DNA of 64,000 bases, from assembly GCA_026261815.1 (NCBI GenBank), contig JAMPIT010000575.1, positions 37,125,501-37,189,500 on the forward strand, in the 5' to 3' direction. The notes beneath the pieces are model-generated. The model searched no databases. It saw only the letters and a program-made list of their open reading frames with translations, and had not been told where the DNA came from. Positions 39,701-49,440 of the stretch are shown in pieces. Position 1 is the first letter of the stretch. Each line of letters opens with the position of its first letter. This stretch comes from Monarcha castaneiventris obscurior (lineage: Eukaryota > Chordata > Aves > Passeriformes > Monarchidae). A program made the position numbers and the translations under genes.

Positions 39701-39910
39701 TTTTCTGCTGCGTTGGATCGTTTCGAGACTGGGGGAGTAGAGACGTAGGAGGAAAAATGCAGTCTCCATCAGCCACACATTACATGGCTGCTTTATTTTT
39801 CAATGCTGCTAAAACTCCTCTTATTTAATATCGATCATTCCAAGGAGCCAGCAAAGTACAGTGTTAATTGGGTCCACTGGAATTCTTGTCCCCTGGGAGA
39901 GAGAGCTTCC

Positions 39911-39980
39911 TAGGCAGGGAGGGCGGAGGGAAGGAGGGAGGGAGGGAGAGAAGGAGGGAGGCAGGCAGGGAGGAGGGGAC
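39911..39980. repeat. (GGGA)n-type purine tract
   Basis: GGGA/GGCA-rich block with at least four GGG runs close enough for an intramolecular G-quadruplex on the plus strand. Confidence 0.9.
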
Positions 39981-40030
39981 CCACTGTGCGCAGCATAAAA
40001 TGTAAGTGCACTAGACATCAAGGCTTCTGC
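39911..40030 (+). promoter_or_regulatory. Candidate FAT3 promoter: G-quadruplex-capable G-rich block plus TATA-like box
   Basis: A purine/G-rich block at 39911-39980 contains at least four GGG runs separated by 1-5 bases. It is followed by CATAAAAT at 39994-40001, a TATA-like element that would place initiation near 40025. GC-rich sequence (40045-40075) with several CpGs follows. The surrounding 38.6-40.9 kb has no recognisable transposon. Position and orientation fit a promoter for the FAT3 5' UTR exon, but no transcript evidence is available here. Confidence 0.35.
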
Positions 40031-40094
40031 TTGCATCGCTGGGAAGCAGTCGCGGCGGTTCCCACCCGCCCCCCTTTCAGAAATTAGCCAACTA

Positions 40095-40240
40095 TTTTTT
40101 TTTTCTTTTTCCTTTTTTTTTTTTAATCTGGTAGTTGCTCTTGAATTAACAGCTCCTTTCTTTTCTTTTTCTTTCCTTTTTCTTTTTTTCCACCCCCCCA
40201 TATGCGGAAGGCTTTTTTATTATTATTATTATTTGAATTG
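40095..40240. repeat. Polypyrimidine (T/C) tract with (TTA)n end
   Basis: Several T runs of 8-13 bases separated by C, then CTTTT repeats and a TTA triplet run (40218-40233). It lies inside the candidate 5' exon. Confidence 0.9.
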
Positions 40241-40428
40241 TTTTCCTCTCCTTTCTGCAAAGCTGCAAAAGCTCTGCTTTGAAAACTGCTGCCCCAGAGT
40301 GCAGTTGCTTAGCTGTCCTGTCAGCATTGTTCTAATGCTCATTCCATATGTATGTCACATAGGAGCAGTACCCTCCTCCTCTCCCTTCCCCCCATCCATG
40401 CATTTGATTTTTTCCCCCTAAAGACCGA

Positions 40429-40448
40429 TTTTTTTTTTTTTTATTTTT
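40429..40448. repeat. Poly-T tract
   Basis: Run of about 17 T followed by ATTTTTCC. Confidence 0.85.
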
Positions 40449-41244
40449 CCGAAGGAGCTTGCAAACAGGGAAATTCAAACTGCATGTTTCTGTGCTGTGG
40501 TTACTCACATAGCCAAGACCACATTTCTCTTAGAAAAAGTGTTTGCTCTGTTTCTTCTTTTCCCTACTCCCTCTTTTTCTTCCCTACAAGCACAAAGGCT
40601 TTAAAAACTAAGATCTATAGTTCCTTTTGCTTTTTTTTTGCGTTACCGTGACAGCATGTATCTCTGTTGCTGAAGAATGAAGCAGGCAGGCTGGAGGTTT
40701 TTTATGTTCAGTGCTTTTGGGACCACTAAAAAGAAGTCCGCAGAGAAATACGTACAGCAACTGTGCCAACTGAGTTTCTCATGACTGTTATCTGTCACTT
40801 ATTCTGACTAAAAGGTAAGGGGTTCTTTAGTATTTTTGTTAAAGTCTTTGTGCATTGGTTGTGTGGTGTCATTTGACATGTGCAACTCCCTGGCTCAGGA
40901 GGGAGGTGGGTTGTGAAGATTTTTGTGTTAAGGTATTATAGGTCACCCAAGCAAAGCTCTTTGCATCCAGAGGAGAAAAAAAGATCTTGTTTCTTGGAAT
41001 TGTTTCCCTTTTCATCTCACATGGTTCCTCCAGCTTAGCTCGCTGCTGATTGAGACATAGAGCTGGGGCATTATCGCTGCTGCTTATCTTTCCTGGTGCT
41101 CTTTCTCTACCTAGGGAGCACACGCACCCCGTTGGTGTGTGCGTGCGCAGATGTGGGGTAAGGCATAGCCCCGGTGCATGGCAAATACTTGGCAACATGC
41201 ACATTCTCCTCTCTTACTGTAACTAAATGTCTTCAAGCACCCTT

Positions 41245-41256
41245 CGCAAGGTAAGA
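41245..41256 (+). other. Second strong 5' splice-site match
   Basis: GCAAG|GTAAGA, with the boundary at 41250/41251, matches the vertebrate donor consensus closely. Together with the donor at 40815 it suggests alternative 5' UTR exons or an extended first exon. Such matches also occur by chance every few kilobases, so this is weak on its own. Confidence 0.2.
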
Positions 41257-42954
41257 ATGCCTTAGTTCAGCACACTGCAGCTTATGCCTGTTTAAAATTA
41301 TTACTTGGATTACAGTGCATACTGTGGAAAGTTATTAGTTTCCACAGAGACCAGTTTAATTGGGGGGTATGTGTGCAGCGGTTCTGTTTTGTGCTTTCCA
41401 TACGCTGCTTGTGGGGGAGTATGAAATGTTATTTTCTTCTTAATTCTTGGGAAGGGTGAAGTTTACACTGTCTGTTAGGCATAGCAAATGAAGTTATAGC
41501 TGAAATCGATTAAAGCTGTGAGGAAGCATAGCCTTACAAGGCTCTTCAACTTAGCCTGGGAGTCAGAAGATAGTTTATTAAAATATTTTTTTGCTCTGCT
41601 TTGTAATATGCAGAAGTGTAAGCAGGAAGGCATCTTCATCAAGCAGAATTAGCAGCGAATGATGCCTGGACTGGATCATTATGTCATTTATGTGTTAGAA
41701 ACCTGTTTAATCCACAACCTTGGTGTGCGCTGCTTTTTTGTGCGTGTGTGCTGGATACATCTTTCAACAGCCTCTTAGTTCAAGAGGGCATTGTTTTATA
41801 AAATGTGTTAATGTGTTTCTGCTTTGCAGGCAGGCAGAAGTGCTCTCTGTAACTGTCCCCTTAGCTGTGACACAGCCTGTTATTTGGCATTTTGGAAGGG
41901 GCTGATTTTGGGGCTTGCTTTGCTTTCTTTCACAGTTATTCGTGTTCTTACTTCTTAGCTGTTAGTTCTCTGCATGGAAAATGCCTCTTAAGGGTGCTCA
42001 TTTCTCATGCTTTGCAGTCCTAAGTGGCTGAGACAGTTGAGCAACCTGATTTAGTGGTGTCGCTTTGCCAGGAATGTTGCATTGCTTATTTGAATAACCA
42101 GGAATGCCACCAAATATGTAATTACTTTAAAAACAACTAAAAATATAAAGTGTGAAGGAAGAGAGAAAAGTCCTGTCTGCAGGCATTAATTTCTTTCTTT
42201 ACTGTAGCTGTTTATAACCTTATTTCAAAATCAGATATTTCCTAACATGTACTCTGTGAGTCTTATTTTCCCATTATTGTTGCTTTATATCAGCACTGAG
42301 AAAACAGTCATTTAGATAACAGGTTTTCATTGACATCCTTTTTATAATATAGAAAGCAGTATAAGAAGCAGTAATAAGTTAAATTGGCATCTGCTAATTA
42401 TGCTGAATACAGATTGCGAGCTCTTCAAGTCGTCCCTTGCCTTAATGCTGTTAGCATATTTTAGCACTGGCAACCAAAGGAAAGAAACTGGAATGTTCTT
42501 GCTTGGGGTTTTTTTAGAAGAAAAAAAAAAAAAAACCAACTATGGCTTGTGAAGAAGTGTGAAGTTTTGGGGGTTTTTAATTTTTCTGTGCTGGTTGTGA
42601 ACAGAACATCATACACAGTTTGGTAGCACTTGGTAGAATTGTGATCTCTGAGAAACTGACCTGCTTGGTGATCACTAGAATTAAATTTGACCCTTGGAGA
42701 CAAAACCATTCTTGTCTGATATAAAACTTAGTCTTAGGGCAGGAAAAGTTGGAGAGTTTTGTTGCCACCAAATACGTGATTCTTTCGGATCTCTAAGGGA
42801 GACAATTAAAAATACAACTCTTCTGAACTTAGTTGTGGTTCTTTACACTGTTATATGGCAATTTTGCTCACCTCATCTCAAAGCTGAAAGTCTTGGGTGG
42901 AAGCAGGAGAGCTGTGCTTCTGCCCAGATGTGCCCAAGGCTGCCGTGTGCAGCA
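41257..42954. other. Non-coding DNA between promoter candidate and CpG block
   Basis: AT-rich, repeat-poor sequence with a poly-A tract at 42520. No exon-like segment is seen. Confidence 0.55.
42520..42537. repeat. Poly-A tract
   Basis: gaagaaaaaaaaaaaaaaac; no associated retroposon seen. Confidence 0.85.
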
Positions 42955-43300
42955 GAGCTGTGGGGCCGCGGCACGGAGCCGGGAGCAGGAGCCCCGGAGC
43001 AGGAGCCCCGGTGCCGGGCCGGAGGAGCCCCGCTCGGGCAGCTCGTGTGCGGGCAGCGGGACCCGCAGCGGCGCCGGGCCAGCCGCTAGAGGGGAGGCGA
43101 GAGCCGCCGATCCCGGCACCGGCACGGCCGGGGAGCGCCGGCAGCGTGCCCGTGGTGGGCTTTGCACCGAGCCTGGGCACAGCCGGCCCGGCCTGCATCC
43201 CCTGCGTGCCGGGAGCACCCGCGGTGCTCGCTGGGCCGCGGTGTGCGCTGGTACGGGTGCTCCGCTCGGGAGCGTCCCGCTGCGGCGGTGGGTGGTGGCC
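42955..43300. promoter_or_regulatory. CpG island-like block
   Basis: By hand I count about 46 CpG dinucleotides between 42961 and 43300, against near-absence in flanking DNA, with very high G+C. It includes a direct repeat of the 14-mer gagcaggagccccg near 42982. CpG islands of this size usually mark vertebrate promoters, and this one lies 18 kb upstream of the FAT3 coding exon. A CR1 copy begins about 100 bases downstream, so part of the block could be insertion-associated. Long open frames crossing it on both strands are expected in such GC-rich DNA and are not called as genes. Confidence 0.55.
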
Positions 43301-43400
43301 TGAGACAGCTTTAGACGGAGTAGGATCGTGCCCACGCTTCGTCGGTGCTGGAGCCTGTGGATCTGCCCCTGCCTCTGTGCACAGCCTCCCTCTCGCCTGG

Positions 43401-43778
43401 CTCCAGCCTGGAGGAGAGGAGACTGCGGGGAGATCTCACTGTGGTGTGCAGCAGCCTCATGAGAGGAAGAGGAGGGGCAGGTGCTGATCTCTTCTGTCTG
43501 GTGCCCAGTGACAGGACCCCAGGGAATGGCATGAAGCCGTGTTGGGCAGAATTTAGGTTGGATATCAGGAAAAGGTTCTTCCCCCAGAGGGTGGCTGGGC
43601 ACTGGAACAGGCTCCCCAGGGAAGTGCTCACAGCATCAGCCTGACAGAGTTCAAGAAGCGTTTGGACACTGCTCTCAGGCACAGGGTGTGACTCTTGGGG
43701 ATGCCCTGTGCAGGGCCAGGAGCTGGACTCACTGATCCTTGTGGGTCCCTTCCAACTCAGGATATCCTATGATTTTTA
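43401..43778 (+). mobile_element. CR1 LINE 3' end, relatively young
   Basis: Plus-orientation copy with ctccagcctggaggagagga, gttggatatcaggaaaaggt, gggtggctgggcactggaac and aggctccccagggaagtgct, ending ccttccaactcaggatatcctatgat. It is better preserved than the other copies here. The gggtcccttccaactcagga tail is of the type I associate with passerine CR1 copies. Confidence 0.9.
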
Positions 43779-46700
43779 CCAGTAGTGATGATTTGGCACA
43801 TAGATTTACCATAAGTTGTTTCATCCTTCTGTAGAGAAGTTATCTTGAACTTAAATGATTGCTCTGCGTGGTGGGGATGGGCATAGTGGGAAGTGTCCTG
43901 TGTGGAGAGGTGCAGGGCTGAGTGGAGATAGGAGAGCTCCCAACCAGTGAGTTCTGCAGGTCAGGGTGAGGTTGCCTAGGGATGGATGGGCAGTGCAGGG
44001 AACTGCATGTTTTGGATGTCAGTTTGTTATGGCAGTGCTGTAATTCTTGTCTTCATATGAGCCTAATTTTGCTGAAAGTGGTGTCAGAGTCTTTTTAATA
44101 AGACATTATGATTTTGGCTTCAATTTTGGGTTTTCTTACTCTCTTATGTGCATGTGTAAAATGCAAAGCATATTTAATGAGTGAATACTTCAAATGCTTC
44201 CAAATTAATTAAAAACAGTTCCACATCTGGAATAAATCCAGTACCTTTCATGGATGGCTTCAACTTCACGGTTTTTCCCTCTTGTGAGAAGCCCTGTGAA
44301 TATTCCTGTGTGGATGCTTGTGAAAACTGGAGTAGCAGAATCCAGGCTTATTTTACAAAGGAGAGAGATCTGAAACCCACAGAGATCAATAGAATCTTGG
44401 CCTTTATTCCAGCAGACTTTGGATAAGTCCTGATGATATTATATGATTATATGATAGGCCTGTGCACGGTCAGGTTTTTTCAGGGTACCTTGTCTTGAAG
44501 GTTACTGCAAATCTTAATTAAAATTTGTTGTTTGTTGTGGTTCAGCTGCTGTTTAAATTCACACAGATTTCAGAGGGGCTTGAATTAGGCACCACAAACA
44601 ATCAAACAAAAAAGTGTTTTTATAATGAGCTTTTTTTTCTTCTGCCTTCTCCGTCCCCAGAAGTAAATAAAATGTTCAGATTTTTCTCTGTGGGAATGCT
44701 GTGATTTAAACTGACACAACCAAGTGACCTAAAGATAGGCTTATTGCATAGATAAAAAAATGCAGGGTTGGGTTGTTTGAACTGCATTAGCATCAGAATA
44801 AGAAATGGCAGAGAAAGTTGGCTGAGGTGCCCATGCAGAACTGGGGAGGGTTGTTCTTTGGAAAGCTTCTGAGCTGGGAATTCTTTTCTGAGCCATAAAT
44901 AAATAAATCTGTGTCCTGAACAGTTAATGAATACAGGAGTCTGGGCAACTTTAAGCTGTTTGGGATATTTAAGAAACCCACATGGTGCTTTTGTTAGTAT
45001 TTTTGATTTCCATTTTCCCCCCTAATATTTCCATTTTAAGTTTTTGTTTTGTTTTTTTTTTAACTTGCTTTATTTATGCTGAAAGATGCTGTTGATAATG
45101 TTTTTGCCAGCACTTTTCTGTAACTCCCACAGCAGTTTTGTTGTATGTTGCACCAAAGTGCTGCCCCTGAAATTCCTGATCCTCAAGCTACAGATGGGGA
45201 TTGCAGAGAGTTTAGTGCTTCAAATACCTTGTCTTTGGAGTTGTCCTCTGGCTGCTTGTGCGTGATCCTCTGGGGATGCCAAGAAAATTATCTTGCAGGG
45301 ATCCTACTGTGATTGCATATACAGCTTTTCCAGGGCAACTCAGTGTGTTTTGCAGACCAAAACTAATTAAACCTCATGACATTCAAGGCAGACAGATAAG
45401 CATAAACCACAATAAGTAAACTGAAACAGGAAGAGGTGGAGAGCTCAAGTTTCCCATGGTAGTGAACAGTGACATTCCCATTGAACCAAGCTATAGGTGC
45501 CATGTAGCTCTGAAAATGAGGGTGCTGTTGACTTGGCTGGGACAGCTACCCTTTTGGGACTGGATTTTGTGGAGGTAGTTAATGTTTCCAGTTTTGCGTC
45601 AAGCACCTGCCTATTAGAGATTGAGTTTGTTCAAATCTCCTCAGCATTTCCTTGCTGCTGAGTTCTTGGTGAGTCTGTGTAAGCAGTATCATCTTGGGAA
45701 GTAACTAAAATGTCCTCATGCCCTTCCAGACTGGAATTTTTTGAATTAACCAGCCTTGATTGGAATTGTAACTTTCTGCATTAAGTAGAACATGCCTGAG
45801 AAAGGTGCACCAGCTCTCACAACACCAACAGGTTGTGACCATTGCTGGGTTCTGACTTCACTGGTATAGTGTTTCTAGTTATTCCATCTTTGATGTGCCT
45901 TTTGAGAAAGGTTTGATACTCTTTACATTACTGCTGTCATGGTTGTTGGTCATAGGCAAAATAAAAACCCAGTGCTGCTGAAGTGGGTGAGCTGACCATT
46001 CGGCAAAATGGAGTGGGAATGAGAAATTTCACTCACTTAACTGCTCTAAGTGCACAACTGATTAAAGTACAAGGGTACAAGGCAATGCCTTTTAGAAAAT
46101 AAAGGGTTTAGCCAGTCTGTAATCAGATAATTATGGTGCTATAAGCCAGATTTGTAGGTATACTGATACAATGCAGAAATTCCCATTAGGGCATGCTGTA
46201 CAACTGGGATATACTGACAAAGAGAGAAAAGGAGTAGTGAGAGAAAGCTATGGCCTGAACTTGTACAGCCTTTTAAGAAAGCATTTTAACCATAGGAGCC
46301 AGTTAAAAAGGTTAATTGGGCAAGATCTTTATTGTGGTATGTGAAAGTGAGCTTTGGAGCTTGAGAAGAGAAAGCATCAGACAAAGCAGTGAGGTGTTCC
46401 AGGAGACTAAGCTGTTCATGGTGGAAAAATGAGGATCATCCCTACACAATCTGGAAGAGGGAAAGTATAAAAAAATTGCAGAATATACTGAAGATGTGAA
46501 GGTTCTTTAAATGATACAAGACCTCCCCCAAAGCAGCATGGGTGGAAAGAGCAGGGCAGACAAGTTGCCTTTAGATCTTACAGAGATGACAACGGTTACA
46601 CCGGGAAAGGAGTAAAGTTTGTGAAAACTGAAGAGACAAGGCAAAAAAGAGGAGGGAGCGCGGCAGTGCTGGAACCTCTTTTACCAAATCAGCATCCCTG

Positions 46701-47059
46701 AAAGCATCCAGGATAGTGACAGAGTTCTGTTACTGTGTGTGTTGTTGGTCAGTCATGGAAAAGAATGAGCCAAAAAGGAATGTAAAGGTCACACAGACTG
46801 CAGGGGCATCTGGAGAAGCAAGGATGTTGAGGTATGTACTCCTATAAACTGTCAGATGCACTGGAAGGGAGGAATACCAAAGTTCATCCTCAGCATTACA
46901 GAGTGGTTGAACCCACTGGAGCTGCTTTATATTCAGTGGTTGTTGGGGGGAATAAGCTGCCACAGAAATCAGGAGAATAAATGAATGCTTGCTGAAATTG
47001 AACCTAAAACCCAGGGGTTTGGCATGATGCTCTAAGTACTAACACCAAAAAGCAGGAGT

Positions 47060-47370
47060 TAATTTTGCATTGGCTTCCTTACTGTAGCCTGCCTTCCTAA
47101 GAAACATCCCAGTGCATGAGCTGTTGATATTGGAGCGTAAGTGTTCATTTTTGAATTAATTTTAATAATGTGGGCATGAGTCAATATACGGTAGTGCTTG
47201 GTGCTAATGAAGTGGATTTCAGACCAATGGGCTCCGGAGAAGAGCGCAGTTTCAGTATTTCTCCTATTGCACATTGCAGTTTGCTGAGAACTTGGAGCAA
47301 AGGACAGCATCTCTGCCTCATTTGTTGCTGGTTATGCCGTTTAATTAGTGTCCATCATTACTGAACAGCT
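47060..47370. promoter_or_regulatory. Candidate conserved non-coding element
   Basis: About 300 bases of complex, repeat-free sequence contain TTGAATTAATTTTAATAATG (near 47150), a CCAAT box (47224-47228) and TTTAATTAG near 47340. It stands out against flanking simple AT-rich DNA. The short open frames on both strands here are not recognisable proteins. Confidence 0.2.
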
Positions 47371-48290
47371 CCCATGAAGGTGAATATGGGCTTAGAGGAA
47401 TCTTCAGCTCTGCAGAGGAACTCTGTAACTAGATGCTAAGAAGGGACTGTTCATACATGGGAAACAAAAGGGCCCTTTATGTGAAAGTAGCTTGTTAGCT
47501 TTTTGTTTTTAAGCTGTAGCATGTCTAAGCGATCAGGGTGTCACACACTAATAAACTGGCCAGTTCCTCTGGAATAGACATTCTTGGTGGTGATTTAGAA
47601 GGTGCATTTATACAGTAGTCTCCAACTTCATTACTACACTGTTTCCTTGGATACTGAACATTTTGCATATAATTACGAGAGGGACGTTAACAATGCTTTG
47701 TGGTTCTAATGGTTTTAATAAAAGTTTTTCATATTACTTGGTTAGCGAGTCTCTTTTTCCTTTAATATTCTATATCAAAGAGGAAGAACAAAAGGAAGTG
47801 ATTCTTGTCAGCTAATTTGCACAAATTCTTTTGAGCCAAGAACTGGTTTTATTTCTTAAAGTGTGGAAATCCTGCATGCTATTTCTGGAGTTATGTTGCT
47901 GAATGGGTTGTAAATAGGGGTTAGAGTGCTACTATTCATTGTAACATGAAATTCACACTGTTTGGGAACAATTTTACAATAGTAAAGAAAAAGCTGTTTA
48001 AATGCTGGGCAGTAAACAAAATTTGTTATGGGTGTGAAAGCATTTAAATACTTCATGTGTCTATTTAAGGCTTGGGTATTTTGATAGTGTTCAGTATGTT
48101 TCTCAAAGGTACTTTCTGCTCTTTACACACCATCTTGGTTGCCTCAACTCCGGCTGTTGTTTAACAAACAGTCTGAGCTGCCATGGACATGGAAAGGATC
48201 TCTCCTGCCTGCCCCAGGCACCCGTTCCCATCTCCCTCCCTCCCTTTTGTTCACAGGCATATTTGTAATAGGGCAGCTCAATCCCCACTG

Positions 48291-48420
48291 AGAACAAAAT
48301 CAACAAAAAACAAATAAACAAAACCCAAACCAACGATAACGACAACAAAAACACTGCCAAAACCATGGATACACACACAAACTACAAAAAATAAAAACAC
48401 AAAAAAACCCCAACAGGAAA
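48291..48420. repeat. Strand-asymmetric A/C-rich block
   Basis: About 130 bases are almost entirely A and C (for example caaataaacaaaacccaaac), with G and T nearly absent. The pattern is not a clean short tandem repeat. It could be a decayed retroposon A-tail or a strand-asymmetric mutational product. Confidence 0.8.
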
Positions 48421-49418
48421 AAGCAGGGGGATTGAGCCTAGAACAGCTGCTTTGGTGGCCACGGTGGCTTATCCTGCTGTAAAGTGATCACCAAGCTGTG
48501 GCATGAAAGGATTATGCCTGAATATAATTAGGTTTAGCTGTGCAGAGTGTCTGCAACTCTTGCAAAGAAGTTGGTGGGAGCCTCAGGCTGTGGTGCCCAG
48601 GCTCACACGGTGATGCACCGTCTGTCATGGCCCTTCACTGATCCTGCACGTGAGCATGGAGCTCTGTGTGTGTCACCTCCACGGCTTTCAGCACATCTGA
48701 TTGTTCCACTCACTGCAGAGGATGCTTTCATATGCACTTGAGGAATGTCTGCTTGGGAGCGGTATTTTTGCATGTCAAAAAAAGAATTAATGCTTTCGTG
48801 TTCTTTGAGACCTCGTTGGACCTTGGGATATCCCCTAGAAACACAGCAACAAGGATTTAAACTCTGAAATGTCTGTAACTGTCACAGGCTGTGTAGTTAC
48901 ATGAGGTATGAGGGCAGCTGGGCGTGATGAAATGGGCTGTACATGTGTGTGTGTACACCCTCACTCAAACTAGAAGTCTGCTCACTTACCGCGAGCTGGT
49001 TTCAAAGTTCAAAACATTGTGCATATTTTAGTGTGAAAAGAAGTACTTTTTATTCCTAGTGCTGCTTTTTCTTCAGAGAAACAATATATTGTGTAGTTCA
49101 TTTAATAAAATAAAAGCATTTTTCCAAAAGCCAGAGAATACTAAATTTAATAAAGTGGCATTTGAAGATAAATTCTAGGGATGCATATGAGAAGGCTCTT
49201 TTACAGTATGCTCAGTTTTATTGAAGTCCTCACAGCAGCTTTCATATGCCAAAAGCTATTGGCAGTCTTCTCCTATCAAAGTGGTATAGAACTGTATGAT
49301 ATAAACAGATATTTTGTCCATACCCATAATAATTTCACAAGCGAGGCATGCTGCTTTTCTCCCCCTTCTGTGTGGATTTGTAGTTTGCTTTAGTCAGCTT
49401 ATGCATTGCTATTCTATC

Positions 49419-49440
49419 TTTTTTTCTCCCCCCCCCCCCC
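49419..49440. repeat. Poly-T/poly-C tract
   Basis: tttttttctc followed by a run of about 13 C. Confidence 0.9.

Larger units (their letters stand above)
40025..40814 (+). other. Candidate non-coding 5' exon (FAT3 5' UTR) ending at a strong splice donor
   Basis: The right end is supported by AAG|GTAAGG at 40812-40820, a near-consensus 5' splice site. The left end is uncertain. It could start near 40025 below the TATA-like box, or be an internal exon after an acceptor-like site (TTTTTTTTGCGTTACCGTGACAG, ending 40653). Splicing to 61124 would give an intron of about 20.3 kb. The interior contains long T/C tracts and several short upstream ATGs and does not look coding. Confidence 0.3.

Noticed and set aside
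42868..43602. 244-codon minus-strand frame and overlapping 196-codon plus-strand frame
   Set aside because: They span the CpG-rich block and the antisense or sense of a CR1 copy. GC-rich DNA is poor in stop codons and the proteins are Arg/Ala/Pro/Gly-rich without domains.
44181..44426. 81-codon frame with clustered cysteines
   Set aside because: Tempting as a small secreted peptide, but no signal sequence, no convincing splice sites and no family recognised.
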